A stretch of DNA of 64,000 bases, taken from contig CAWZYM010000048.1 of assembly GCA_963966185.1 (NCBI GenBank), forward strand, positions 1 through 64,000. The letters are read 5' to 3'. Made by a program: the position numbers and the translations under genes. This document shows positions 11,737 to 24,265 of this stretch, piece after piece. The notes under the pieces are model-generated. The model was not told the origin of the DNA and did no database searches. It saw only the letters and a program-made list of their open reading frames with translations. Position 1 is the first letter of the stretch. Every line of letters begins with the position of its first letter. The stretch comes from Rhabditoides inermis (lineage: Eukaryota > Nematoda > Chromadorea > Rhabditida > Rhabditidae).

Positions 11737-12135
11737 CTACTGCTGTCCCGCTACGTCCTTGGGATGGAATCCTGCCTCGCGCTTTCCATAGTACCCATAG
11801 CCTCCATAGTACGAGGGGTAACCGTAGTAGCTTCCGTAGTAGCTGTTACCGTAGCCGTATCCTCCGTATCCGTATCCACCGTATCCGTAGCCACCGTAGT
11901 ACGGAGAGTATCCACCGTAGTACTGTAATGTAGGGGATTCTATAGCTGAAGAGTATAGAGGGTTTGTAGGGTTGGGAAGGAGTACTCACGTATTGGGCGG
12001 AGCAGTTGTCGATCACGCAGGCGATGACAGCGAGAGCGAGGAGGACAGCGAGACTGCAAGGGAGGAGTGAGAGGGTGAGGGGGAGAAGGGAGGAGGAGAA
12101 GTAGAAGAGATGAGAGGAACTCACAGCTTCTGCAT
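11737..12135 (-). CDS. Secreted Gly/Tyr-rich peptide precursor with an amidation-type GKR site
   Basis: Three exons. The first is ATG CAG AAG CT at 12135-12125. The second (about 12055-11991) completes a signal peptide, MQKLLAVLLALAVIACV, ending near NCSAQ. The third (about 11927-11737) encodes repeats of Tyr-Tyr-Gly-Gly-Tyr and Gly-Tyr-Gly, then YYGKREAGFH and a short tail to TAG. All phases agree and the product is about 86 residues. Gly-Lys-Arg is the classic signal for dibasic cleavage with C-terminal amidation. The composition resembles nematode YGGYG-type neuropeptide-like antimicrobial peptides, but structural (cuticle or eggshell) proteins look similar. Convergent with the neighbouring secreted-protein gene. 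Confidence 0.8.
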
Positions 12136-12187
12136 GATAGAAGTGGATCGAGTGAGACTCCGATGTCTTTTCCGGAGTGGCGCTGAG

Positions 12188-12194
12188 TTTTATA
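12188..12194 (-). promoter_or_regulatory. TATA box of the Gly/Tyr-rich peptide gene
   Basis: TATAAAA on the minus strand, 53 bp upstream of the ATG at 12135. Confidence 0.65.
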
Positions 12195-12708
12195 CCATGC
12201 TGGAGGTGTGAGAGAGTGAGAGGCTAAAGCACACTTGACGGGTTTGTGCAACGAGTAAAACTGTCACCGCTCACGTGAGAGCAAACAGTTGAATGCACCA
12301 GAGAGCAAGGATGGGTGTGTGTATGAGGCAGAGAGTAGCGAGGGGAGAGTAAGTAGCTGTTAGCAGAGTGTGAAATTGCGGAATTTCGTTTGATCACTGA
12401 CACTTTGAGGTGCCATTCGAAAGATACAGGCAAACAATTCGCAGTCATTGGCGGAATAAAAATGTCACAAATGTTTGCGCTGCCGAAACTGTTTACGCGT
12501 CTGTCTCTCCCAAACTACACGATCTCTTACCGGCTTTTCTGAGTAGCGCATAATTAACACTGATATAATTTTTTGGTGAAATTTTTATTTATTTATTTTT
12601 GCTAGTTATGTTTTGTATATTTTGTGGTTTGAAGTTGTTGATGCGAAAGTTGTATTGTTTCATGATACGAAGGACAGATACTCATGCGTCATATTTCAGC
12701 CTTCGACG

Positions 12709-14222
12709 ATGGTTTCGAAAAAGAAAGCAGCTCGAACAGGAGCGTTTCAGAAGGTGAAACTGAAAGTGGGAAAGACGCTGAAGAAGACAAACACGACCGA
12801 CACCACATTCAAATCGAAGAAAGTCGTCCTGCTCACGCAGTTGCAAGATAATGTAAGTTTTAAACTATTTCACGTTTTTTGTGTTTATGGGCATGTGGGC
12901 ATGGCATAATAATTAATTGATTTGGTGTATCGTCTATAAGGTTGTTGTTTTCAGGACGACAACTCAACTCAAGTCAACTACCGCGGCAAGTCTCTGGAGG
13001 AGTTGTGCAAGCAGCTCGGTCACTTCAACAAGGTAGGTCAGGTCTTGTCGTTCAGGAGTTTTGTAATGAACCGTCATATGTATTTTTTGTCAGAACTTCC
13101 GGAAAGACGCGTTGGTGGGAACGAAGCAGCTATTGACGGCTCACCCCGAAATGATACAGTCCCAGCTGCGCATCCTCATTCCCTGCATTGCCAGGATGAT
13201 CTCTGATCAGGTATGATGCTCACCTACCATGATGCCATGCAGTTTTTATAGAACACACAATCGGTTTAGGGCAATGATGTGGCGTTGAACGGACAGCTCA
13301 AGTCGCTTCTGGAGCTGGTGTGCACGGCGCCGGCGCACGTGATGAGCGTCCACATCACCCTCTTCCTCGCACACGTTCTCAGGTGGAACGATTTCACGAG
13401 TGCATTCGTTATCAGATCCGTTCAGGGCGCTGACACACATGCACCTGAACGTGCGCAGTTTGGCACTGTCGGTGCTGTTCATGCTACTGCGCAACTACGG
13501 CTCGCTGTGCCGCAACAACAGAGAGCTGTTCACTGTATGTTACGGAACTAGTTTACACCTGTTTATAGTATTGTTCAGGCATTTGTGCAGTTCTTGGCGT
13601 CGTCTCGCAAGCCGGCGTGGAACAAGCCGCGCTTCATCGAGTGCATCGCCACTTTCATGAAGGTGTACGACGTGGAAGAGGCGTGCGACGACGATGTCAC
13701 CATTCACGTCTCGCTCGCCACCAAGAACGGCGTGTGTGACAAGCGCATTGACCTGACTCCTCCGTCGACGCGCAGTCCCTTCGATTTCTGCGTGGTGACG
13801 TCTGCGGTGGCAGTGGCGGGATCGGCGTCGCCGTTCGAGCGGCCGGAGGCGCTGCTGCAGCTGAGTGAAGCCATCTCCCCCCTCGTCGCCACCTCACTTG
13901 CAGAAGACCAGGGAGGACAGTTCCTCGCCGACACACTCACTCTCCTCGGTCAGTCTCTATTCCTTCGTCCGGCAGGTTCCATTTTGTGTTAAACTTTACA
14001 CGACCCCACCCAAGTTTGGACAATGATGAAATTTCATCTTAGAATCTCGTTGCCTATCAATGTGTTGCAGAGTGCGTGGGCCGTGTGGTGGAGAGGCAGT
14101 CAAACGCGTTTCTGGTCGCCGACTTCTCGCGCAAGCTGAAGACTGCGTGGCAGCCGGTGCGGAAGGTGGTGGAGCAGAGGAAGAGCGACCGCATTCGGCA
14201 AGCTGCCCTCTTCCTCCTCTAG
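12709..14222 (+). CDS. TEX10/IPI1-like ribosome-biogenesis protein
   Basis: The N-terminus with FQKVKLKVGKTLKK matches the start of TEX10 and yeast Ipi1. These act in the Rix1/PELP1-TEX10-WDR18 complex, which processes the internal spacer of pre-60S rRNA in the nucleus. Exons run 12709-12852, 12955-13032, 13094-13210, 13270-13380, 13426-13530, 13579-about 13950 and 14070-14222. They encode helical, HEAT-like segments. The length of roughly 370 residues is close to Ipi1 and far shorter than vertebrate TEX10. A TTTCAG ends at 12699, nine bases before the ATG, a plausible spliced-leader acceptor. The orthology call rests mainly on the N-terminal motif and helical pattern. Confidence 0.75.
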
Positions 14223-14958
14223 CTGTACATATCTCAGCACCAAGGCAGCATCAAGCATCTTGTTGTGTGTTAGTAATTCACATGTTGTTATTTGTTTCAC
14301 ACTCTTTTGTTGTTGTTTTTTTCGGATAAATGTTGTGTTTTTATCGGCTCTGGTTTTGTAGTGTGTCACGTTGAGATACGTTATTCATATCTGAATGCAA
14401 TTGACTTGTATTATCGCAGTTTTGTATTTTTTCCCACTATGACGTTCGTTTTGCGGACTAGTCTAGTTCGAATTCCCGCGCGTATTCGTTTCGTCCCGCC
14501 CACTTCTATCCCCCCGAGCAATACGACGTTCGTTTTTTTTTTCGAGGAGCTCGTGATACCATTCCTCTCTCGCTACCTCCTGATATTTTTTGCTACTTCC
14601 TGCTGTAATTTTCTCATCTGGTGTTGTTGTATAATTACCACGTGACTGTGCCTTGTATACTTGCAGGAGGCGAATTGTCATCGGTTGTGTGTGAGCGCGC
14701 ACAGAACGGATAGTTTTGTCTCAGCTGATCAATCGATACTTTGAGTGGACGATCAGTGACTGTGTGTTTTCGCCCTGAGGGTCGCGGCTGCAAAAGTCGA
14801 AATCACAACAAGGAACCGGTGAGTGTTTTGCAAGATTGGCGCGCGGATTTCGGGGTTGCGAAACGACTAAATCGAAATCGATTTGAAAAGTTGCAGCATT
14901 TCCTGCGCATCTTTTGTTTTATTTTTCAGAATCTTAGCCTCACATATAATACCGGAAG
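14223..14958. other. Intergenic gap between TEX10-like and cullin-1
   Basis: AT-rich 3' flank followed by the cullin-1 leader. ATTTTTCAG ends at 14939, 19 bases before the cullin ATG, and could be a trans-splice acceptor or the end of a leader intron. No gene seen. Confidence 0.5.
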
Positions 14959-17900
14959 ATGTCGCTTGCCAATCGCAAGAAGAACCTCACCATTGACGAG
15001 GTGCGAAACAACTTCACATTGGTATTGGTTACTTAGTTGAATTTATTTTCCAATGATGTTGCAGATCTGGCGTGAGCTGGAGACAGGTCTGCACCATGTC
15101 TACCAGCCCGGAGCACAGATGGAGCCCAAGCGATACATGGAGATGTACTCGTGAGTGTTACATTTATGACTCGAGTGTCGTGTGGAAAAGGTGTGCTGAT
15201 ATTGGGACGAGACACGTTTTGATATGAATGGCTGCAGCTATGTGTACGACTACTGCACGTGTGTGGCGATGAGCAACAACACTGCCTCTGCGCAGTCTTC
15301 CCAGCGGAGGAGCGGCAGCGGACGGTCGGGCAGCGCGCGCTCCGGTGCCGAGTTCCTCGGACTCGAGCTCTACGACAAGCTCAAAGACTTCATCGAGAAG
15401 TTTGTCGCCGGTGTTCTCGAGGTAAGATCATGTTTGCATAAGATTACTATTGTGGCAAGTTCTCGTTTTACCTGGTTTGTTGTGTTGCAGCGCGGAAAGG
15501 ATCTGAACGGCGAGGATGTGCTGAGGTTCTACACGAAGGAATGGAGCGAGTTCCGATTCTGCAGCAAGGTGGTCGACGGCATATTTGCCTACCTCAACCG
15601 CCACTGGATCAAGCGCCAGCTCGAAGAGGGCTATCCTAACGTGTTCGTCATCTACACGGTACGTACCTCGGCGCCTTCTATGTGTGTTGGTTGATGACCC
15701 ACTGGTTGCTCGTTTGTGTTGACTTGCTGTGGTTGTAGCTGGCTCTGGTGACGTGGCGCGAGCACTTGTTCGGTGAGATGGAGGGTCGTGTTACTGCGGC
15801 GGTGCTGGATCTGATCGAAAGGGAGAGGAACGGCGAGACTGTGCCGCGCAACCTCATCTCGGGCGTCATCGAGTGCTACGGTCAGTCGCAAATGCTTTCT
15901 TGTTATCACTATTAATTTAAACGTTTGTTGTTATGAATAATTGTTTAGTGGAGCTGGGCGTGGACGAGACGGACACGTCTGGCTCGTCGCAGATCGAGAA
16001 GCCGAAGCCGGCGTCGCAGGCGGCGCAGCAGGCGAACCGACTGCGCGTCTACCGGAAGCACTTCGAGGAGAAGTTCCTGGCGTGCACGCGCGACTACTAC
16101 ACGGCAGAGGCGGCCGCCTTCCTCGCCAACAACCCCGTGACGGAGTACATGAAGAAGGTGGAGCGGCGGCTGAAGGAGGAGCACGACCGGTGCGACATGT
16201 ACCTCAACACGGCCACCCAGGGCCCGCTCGCCGCCACTTGCGAGAAGGTGAGCCCACACTCGAATCAACCATTATTAATAGGTTTTGTTTATTATTGTTT
16301 TCCAGGTTCTGATTGCGGCGCAGCTGGAGCAGTTCCAGGCCGAGTTTGGCGGTCTGCTCGAGTCGCACAAAGACGACGATCTGGCGAGAATGTACAAGGT
16401 ATGTGGACAGGCATTGCATTGTGACATGTGTAGTTGTTGTAGTTGTGCGAGCGCGTGGACGGCGGTTTGACGGAGCTGAAGAAGTGTCTGGAGGCGCATA
16501 TCCAGAAGCAGGGACTGGCCGCCATCGAGAAGGTGGTCGACGCGGCCGCCAATGTGAGTCGACGGGGATGGGGATGGGGTGAGAGGGGGAGGGATAGTGG
16601 AATGGAGTGTGTATCGCACCCACCGGTGGACGTGTACTGTGGTGGTTCCCAGCGCGGCGCTCTCCCCTCGGGGTGGGCGTACGTGTCTGCTTTCCTCTCG
16701 CATGCTTAAGCCTAAGCCTGGTGGCGCTCGCTGGCGGGTGCTCGCGCAGCTCTGCTGCAGGTTTGTAATTGGCCGTCCGCGTGGGGGTCGGACGCGAGTG
16801 CGAGTCCGACCCCTCGACTCGCCGATCCGCGACTCGCAACAGCCCGGATGGTGTGGATGAAACCGGTGGTAGAGTAGAGAGGCAGGGCCCCGAAGAGTGG
16901 CTAGTGGCCGCCGCAGCTACTATCTCACTTCGTCCAGGCGAATTGTGATAAAGCAAAGATGGAGCCAGGAGTCTGCCCAACATTTGTGTCATGCTGTGGT
17001 AGTTGTGTGTTTTTCATCGGATTCGTGATGTATGAACTGACGTGGTTGACTTGCAGGACCCGAAGCTGTTTGTGTCAACGATACTTGAGGTGCACTCTCG
17101 CTATGCCAAGCTCGTCTCTGATTCGTTCAACAACGAAGCTGGATTCGTGCAGGTATGTATGGCTTCATCTTCATTATTTATTTTATTCTTTTTTGTTATT
17201 TATTGTAGTTTGTAATGTGCTCTGTTCAGTCGCTGGACAAGGCTGCCACGCAGTTCATTAATCGCAACGCGGTGACTGCCAAGCACGCTGGCAAGAACAT
17301 GAGCAAGTGCCCCGAGCTGTTGGCCAGGTATCAGCGAGGGGCTGAGTGTTTTGCTACCTAGTTCTCTAAGAGTGGAAATGCAACGAGTCTCGTTTGTCTC
17401 AAGTACGCCTGGAGCAGGTGGCGGATTGCTTCTATCTGGTTGTCTGGAATAATGGTGTTGTCATGGATCTTGTGTCTTGTCGTTGAGAGTTGAGTTGGAT
17501 TGTTGTATAGGGCTTGTTTGCAGGTACTGTGATGGTCTGCTGAAGAAGAGTGCGAAGAACCCGGAAGAGTCGGAGCTGGAGGACATGCTGAACAAGCTGG
17601 TGAGTGAGAGTGATCAGCCATTAGCATAACCGATATATCCAGACCAAGAGAGATTGATTGCCTTCAGATGATTGTGTTCAAGTACATTGACGACAAGGAC
17701 GTGTTCCAGAAGTACTACACAAAGATGTTCTCCAAGCGGTAAGTGGAGATTGCAGGGAGAATAGAAGATTTCAAGTTATGGCAAATGAAGTGTTTCTTTG
17801 TTTGTTTCGAGGTGGTAGTGTAGTTGTTTTCGATTCCCGTATAGTGTGTGTGTTGTTGCAGTCTGATCACGGAGACGTCTGCATCCGACGAGGCTGAGTC

Positions 17901-18240
17901 TTCAATGATTGGCAAGCTGAAGCAGAGCTGTGGGTTCGAGTACACGAACAAGCTCACCCGCATGTTCACCGACATGGACCTTTCCAAGGTACGCTACGCA
18001 TTGAAAGAAAGTATAAGAGTCTTGTTAACCACTCGAACTCGAGTCTTTCTAACTGTTTCGATGCATTGTATTAGTTGTGTATGTTATGTTTTTGCAGTCG
18101 ATTACGTGCAAGTTCCGTGACTGGATGCAGGGTGCGGGTAGGGATGCGCTGCCGGCAGGAGTCACCCGCATGCCAGACTTCTCCATCATGGTGCGCGAGA
18201 GGGGCAGGGGGAGGCGCACACACACACACACACCACACAG

Positions 18241-18283
<43 letters not shown>

Positions 18284-18415
18284 AACAAACAAACACACAC
18301 ACACACACACACACCACACAGATACACACACACAGATACACACACGCACACGCACACGCACACGCACACGCACACGCACACGCACACGCACACGCACACG
18401 CACACACACACACAC

Positions 18416-18490
<75 letters not shown>

Positions 18491-20702
18491 ACACACCACA
18501 CACCACACACCACACAGGTACACTGACGTCTGAGTGTGCTCTTGCAGGTACTGGGATCTGGCGCGTGGCCGACCATGTCTCCCATGGCTATGCAGCTGCC
18601 CGTCGTTCTCAACTACTGCATCGGCCAGTTCCAGCAGTTCTACAACCAGTCAGTCCCCCCTCTCGCCCCCCCCCCCTACTCGATGTACTTAATGAATACA
18701 TGCAGTGAGCACAATGGCCGCAAGCTGTCCTGGATCTACTCTCAGTGCAGGGGCGAGCTCACCACCAGTGGATTTGCCAAGAAGTACTCGTTTGGAGTGA
18801 GTCGAGCCTCTAGTTGACAGTCGATGCGGACTCGCATCTCTAATCCGTCCTCCCTTGAGGCGACGACGGCGCAGATGGCAGTGTTGCTTGTGTTCAACGA
18901 GCAGCCCGCGTACTCGCTGGGCCAGCTGTGCCAGACTGTAGGCATGAAGAAGGAGGCGCTCCTCCCCATCCTCGCGTCCCTCGTCAAGGTCGCACTCTGC
19001 TGCCTTATAAAATATATTCCACTTATATTATCACTGTTTGCAACTGACTAATTATACTGCAGGTGGAGCTTGTGGTGTGCAGTGCGGGAGCTGAGCTGGG
19101 TTCGAGCTGCGACGACGCTGCCGAGTTTACTGTCAACAACTCCTTCTCGAACAAGAAGCTGAAGGTGGATCTGACAAAGGCGATGCAGCGCACGGAGACG
19201 AAGCAGGAGCAGGAGCAGGTGCACAAGAATGTCGAGGACGACCGCAAGATGGTCATCCAGGTGAGCGGCAGGACGGGGACGTGTACTGTATGCGGTATCG
19301 AATCAAGATGTATGCAATGAATGTCTCACTCTCGCTGCAGGCTGCGATCGTGCGCATCATGAAGGCTCGCAAGCAGCTGCCCCATCAGACACTGATCGGA
19401 GAGGTGCTCCAAATGCTGCAGACCCGGTTCCAGCCCAAGGTGAGACGAACGAACGATAAAACTCAGCTAGCCAGGTGGACACTATGTATCGTAGTGAGAT
19501 TCACAGTGCGCGTAGCATTGTTATTTATTGAATGGCGACAGCGTATAGGGCATCCCTCCCGTTCATCGTACGGCAGTCATTTCACCGAATGTTTACTATA
19601 GTTTTCTTCAGGGAGATAGTGGGGGGCATTGTACATTTGACTACAGAAATGAAGATATTCATTTTTCGTGCGGGACCACGCACCGGGCAAACAGTGACAA
19701 TGATCTCGTACCCCTCCAATTGCGTCCAGAAATGAGCATGCGCTTTCAAAACTGCAGCCTGCGAGATCATTTTCACCGACTGCCCGGTGTGTGGACCCGC
19801 ACGAAAAATGAGTATCTTCATTTCTGTAGTCAAATGCACAGAGGCCCCAACTATCTCCCAGAATGAAACTGTAGACAGCATTTGAGGCATCAATTGACCG
19901 TTATCGGCCCGTGCGAGACCATTCGGCCGCGCAACTCGCGCGCTTGGCGGTCTCTTTTTTAGGGAAATGAGGGTCATTTTCAAGTCTAATGAAGCAGAGT
20001 TTTCCATCAATTACTCCTTTCAGAATTAAGTAATCTTCACAAAATTTTGATATGTGATGGGTATCAGTAGTTCTCATCGATCTCTAGTGTTCGATTTTTG
20101 ATTTTCGCGTCCGTTTTCTAATTAGAGTCCAAAAACCTTGATTTTAACTCGATTTCCAATGGGAAAGCTCCGAAACTTAATTACTCTCTTCAAAACTTAT
20201 CGCACAGCGCCCAGTTTTCTGGAGAAGATGCCCAGATAGAATGCTCAGAGATCTCTAGTGCTCGATTTTTCGATTTCCGTCATTTTTACCATGTTTGAGC
20301 ACAAAAACATACAATTGGGTCAAATTTGCATAAAATGCTCGTCTGTCTGGCGAGCCAGCGATATTGCCGTACGCTGAAAGGGATGCCATGGCCAATGGCG
20401 TAACCCTCTGCCGTCTGTTGCAGATGACCTTTCGGCGCTCGCATCGCGGCCACATTTGTTATGTCTCACTCTCGGAAATGGGATGCGCATAAGCATAGGC
20501 AATCTGTTGCGTGAGGGGTGTGTGGAGTAGAAGAGATGATGTATTGATTGGCTGCAGCTGACCAGTAGTGCCACTCGTTTCTTGAATTCCATTCTCTCTC
20601 TTTCAGGTGCCGATGGTGAAGAAGTGTATCGACATTTTGATTGACAAAGAGTACCTCGCCCGCATGGATGGTCAGCGCGACACGTACGAGTATATTTCGT
20701 AA
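14959..20702 (+). CDS. cul-1: Cullin-1, scaffold of SCF ubiquitin ligases
   Basis: The spliced product is close to the usual cullin length and collinear with metazoan CUL1. It starts with the SKP1-binding helix region ([18 protein letters not shown]), continues through the three cullin repeats and the cullin homology domain (for example [18 protein letters not shown]), and ends with the winged-helix C-terminus [16 protein letters not shown]. The NEDD8 acceptor is visible as the Lys in IVRIMKARK near 19360. CUL1 bridges SKP1/F-box proteins to RBX1 in cytosol and nucleus. There are at least fourteen exons, with introns mostly 50-100 bp. Three introns are swollen: one holds a CA repeat, one spans 16554-17056, and the last (19441-20607) holds an inverted repeat. 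Confidence 0.95.
18215..18517. repeat. CA/CACACG microsatellite in a cullin-1 intron
   Basis: About 300 bp of CA dinucleotides, interrupted by CACACAGATACA blocks, an ACAA tetramer run and roughly ten copies of the hexamer CACACG. It fills the intron between the exons ending at 18189 and starting at 18549. All six frames stay open here only because of low complexity. Confidence 0.95.
19601..19875. repeat. Long imperfect inverted repeat (MITE-like) in the last cullin-1 intron
   Basis: The arm at 19601-19710 pairs with the reverse complement of 19761-19875. It includes the shared word ACAGAAATGAAGATA and a block containing GGGAGATAGT. The loop is about 50 bp. Outside the arms lie words shared with 7616-7735. 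The structure could fold into a roughly 100-bp hairpin. It looks like a foldback or MITE-type DNA element rather than a gene. Confidence 0.75.
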
Positions 20703-21485
20703 GCTCCTCCCATGCGAGTACCGCCCTTTCTCCCTTTCCCCATTACTCGGGGCGCCCCGCCCACCCTCTCTACTACTGCTATTGTTATTGTTCTGACATG
20801 CGTGTGTTTGATCGTTCTTTTTGATTACAATATTGGGTATGAAATCGTCTCTCATCGCACAGCAACACCGAGTGTAACTTATCCTGCGTATTTCTCTCTC
20901 GTCTAATATACTCTCCCGCACTTGTAGACCTTTCTGGTAGCGACGATTAGGCCGGTTTCATTCTTTCTTCTCTCACACTCTCGCCCACACTCACTCTGGT
21001 TTTGTGTATATAGCGAGTGAGTGTGCGGAGTGAGTAGGGAGTATATAATATCTTGTATTGATTACTCTTTTAGCTGATGTGTGGATTGAGAGAGTGCCTC
21101 GATGTGTGTAGTGTATGCCGTGTCTGGTCACTCCTCTCTCTGTGTTGACTGCATTCTATTGTACCCCCTGTCTCATCGTAGTCTCCAATACGCTCCACTA
21201 TTCTCCTCTCCACTACCGCCAACCCTCGTTGTAAGATATCAGAGAGATGTGTGTTTTTGAATATAAACGTATATGAAGTCTTGTTTTTTGAGTTGTGATT
21301 GTTACTGTATCGAAAGGCAGGGGTGTATCGCTAGAACACTATTATATCTCTACGAGGTAGTGTGGACTACAGTTGCTTGATGTGATATGATGGATTTCCT
21401 GAAGAGGTTAGATTGTCGTGATTGTGTGGTCAAGTTATTCAAGGATGGTTCGAATTGGAAAGTGATTAGGGTGTTTGCAGGCTGA
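20703..21485. other. Cullin-1 3' region and gap before the galactosyltransferase
   Basis: No exon supported. Contains the presumed 3' UTR of cullin-1. A TTTGCAG ends at 21480, five bases before the next ATG. Confidence 0.5.
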
Positions 21486-21955
21486 ATGCGGTGGTTGTGT
21501 GTGTGGGCCCACATAGTGGGAGTGTGTGGTCTGTTCCCGGGACGAGCCCCCGACGAGGGAGACGTCAGGCACATGTACCCTCTCACCACTGTCGCCGTCG
21601 CCCTTCACGTGAGTCTCACGGATTGCACGTTGTTCATGCTATCGATTGGTTCAGAACGACGCCCACCTGCTGCCCTTCCTGTTCGGATGGCTGGAGAACG
21701 TGGAGTGGCCAAAGGGTGGGTGTTGTGTGATGAATGTTGTGTTGTGTTGTGTGTGAGATGTTGATTGTTCGCAGGTCGCCTGAGTGTGGAGCTGTACGTG
21801 TTGGATGGCGGGTCGGAGGACGCGAGTGTGGAGATGAGCCAGTGGTGGATGGACACTGTGCACAGGCCGAAGCTATTCGCCCACCTCCAACTCCACCACA
21901 CAGTCACCGAGAACTGGATGGAGCTCGCGTTGCGCGCCGCCAGGTCAGCCCCTCC

Positions 21956-21999
<44 letters not shown>

Positions 22000-22859
22000 T
22001 CTCTCATCTTTCTGTAGGCTGCGCTCCTCGTCCCGCGTCCTCTTCCTCGATGGAACATCCATCCTCACCGAGCTCAAGCTGCTCCAGATACTGGCAAAGG
22101 TGAGTGTTATCGGTTGTGTCGGTGATTATCGATTGATTATCAGCCGGCCAACGTCTCCGGCGAGGCTCCGACGTCGACGGGAGACGCGGTGGTTATGGCG
22201 GTGCTGCCGCCGACCCGCGATAGGTCAGTCGTTATTGGTTGTTCGATTTATTGATTGATTGACATTTAGTGATAGCACGTGTTTTCAGGCAGGAGTGGAA
22301 CGTGGTTGGTGGTGAGGGTGAGGGGCGGGTTCGATTGGACGCCGCAGCCCTGCCACTCTACATGGACCTCACCCACGACGACGCATCCTACCTCACATTC
22401 GAGGCCGACAACCTCGCCTACTATGAAGGCGAGTCGTCCACGTACCTGACAGAGATTGATGATTGTAGACGAGAATGATGATTGGTGCAATTGATGCTTT
22501 CAGGCGACCGGTCTCCGCTGGTTGTGCTGTTCGAGTCTGCACGCCGCATGGGCGTACGCCTAGTGGGAGAGAGGAGGGGAGGGATGGGGTGGTATCTGCC
22601 CACACTCGATCACATGCAACACCAGAGAGCACTGGTGTGTCGGAGGGGCATTGTTCAAGTGTTGAGAGAGTGATATGTTGGGAATAGAAAAGAGATAATG
22701 TTGCATTAATTGTAATGTGTTTGAGTGTCGCTCGGTGCTGGTTGATTTGATAGCTGACGGTCGGGAGGATGCCCTTCCCGTCTCGAGAGCCGTCCGCCCG
22801 TGGAGGATGGAACCGGAGACGCTAGGATTTGACAAGTCTCTCTTTCTCTCTTTCTCTCC

Positions 22860-22891
<32 letters not shown>

Positions 22892-23957
22892 GTCTCTGTC
22901 TCTGTCTCTGTCTCTGTATTCGGATGGATTGCTTGATGTTGCGTGCAGGATCTACCTGATCAACCTGGCGCGCCGTCCGGACCGCCTCTCCCGCATGTCT
23001 CGGATGCTGGAGGTGCTGGGTGTGGACTGGACATTGTGGCAGGCGTCTGACGGGGCTGCTCTGCCGGCCGAGTACCCCTGGACGGCTCTGCCCGGATACA
23101 TGGACCCTTTCCACAACAGACCCATCAAGGCCGGCGAGGTCGGATGCATGCTTAGCCACTATCGGTGGGTGTTGGGGTTTACTGTGTGTTTATATATTTG
23201 TTCTCAGCATCTGGGAGGATGTGGTGAAGCGGAATCTGAAACGGGTGCTCGTCTTCGAGGATGACGTGCGATTCGCGGAGGATTTCCGTCGTGGAATAGA
23301 GGAGATGGTGGAAGACTTGGAAAAGACGGGACAGGAGTGGGATTTGGTGTACCTCGGGAGAAAGAAGGAGGGCAAGGAGAGGGAGGTGAGTATGCGGGAG
23401 GGCGGGAGGGATGGAGGGAGAGAGATGCTTCTAGATGTGGGTGGACGGCCACCGCCGCCTGTCGACTGTTGTGTATTCGTATTGGACTGTGGGATATGCT
23501 CTGTCCAATCAGGGAGCACACAAGCTGCTCGATGGGCGGCCACTCGAGAACATGGTGTGTTTCACTGGTTTACTCTACTGGTTTGTACACAATAGAATAG
23601 TTATATAAGAGATGGAACTATAGTCTTGTTCACATCAGATTCCTGTGGATGAGTATCTGCCGATCATGTATGATCAGCACCCGAATGAAGAGTGGAAGCG
23701 ACACTGGCACAAGCGAGACCTCAAGGCATTCACACTATATCCACTACTCGTGTCTCCGCAGCGGTGAGAGAGAGGGAGAGAGAGAAAGAGGGAGGGAAAA
23801 GAGGGAGCGGGAGGATTGCAGGTACACGAACGAACCCGGCTACGTGAGCGACACGGAGGCGTCGGTGATTGTGGATGAGCTGAAGGCGGGGCTTGAGAAG
23901 GCGGGGCAACTCGCGCGGCAGGTGCATATAGAACAGATGGGAAAGGACGAGCTGTGA
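21486..23957 (+). CDS. Procollagen galactosyltransferase (glycosyltransferase family 25) with ER-retention KDEL
   Basis: This enzyme transfers galactose from UDP-Gal to hydroxylysine of procollagen in the ER lumen. ATG 21486 opens a hydrophobic leader (MRWLCVWAHIVGVCGLF). The N-terminal transferase-like domain follows over exons to about 22640. The GT25 domain then shows IYLINLARRPDRLSRM, GEVGCMLSHYRIWEDV, VLVFEDDVRFAEDF and IPVDEYLPIMYDQHP. Near the end come GYVSDTEAS and a terminal GKDEL before TGA, the classic ER-retrieval signal. Order and spacing match COLGALT1/2. Where vertebrate enzymes have a D-V-D metal site in the first domain, the aligned segment reads FLDGTS (near 22050), so that site looks altered. 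The gene lies about 310 bp ahead of the kinase gene. Confidence 0.93.
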
Positions 23958-24265
23958 GTAGGAGAGGAATATGAAAAATATAATAATTGTTGCATTTGCC
24001 ATAGTATTGTTTGTAGGCATGTTGCTTGTTACATGGGTGTCCGAATTGTGCATTCTTGCCTTCTTTAATTGGTGCTGTTTCATTTCTATACTTATTTATA
24101 TAGCTTTAAGCATGTTTTACGTTTACATATTTGTAATTTGTAATAATAAATTGTTTTATTGGAATCGTGGATGTGTTAATGTGGTGAAAATCGTTGAGTC
24201 GACGTTGTGAAGCGTACCTGATTGAAGTTGTGAGCAATATACATGATATTATGAAGGAGGGAGGG

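Noticed and set aside
16700..16722. Interstitial telomere-like repeat (TTAGGC units)
   Set aside because: Only about two units on the minus strand, which is expected by chance.
18049..18612. Several 100-190 codon frames of Thr-His or Cys-Val repeats
   Set aside because: All come from the CA microsatellite inside a cullin-1 intron.
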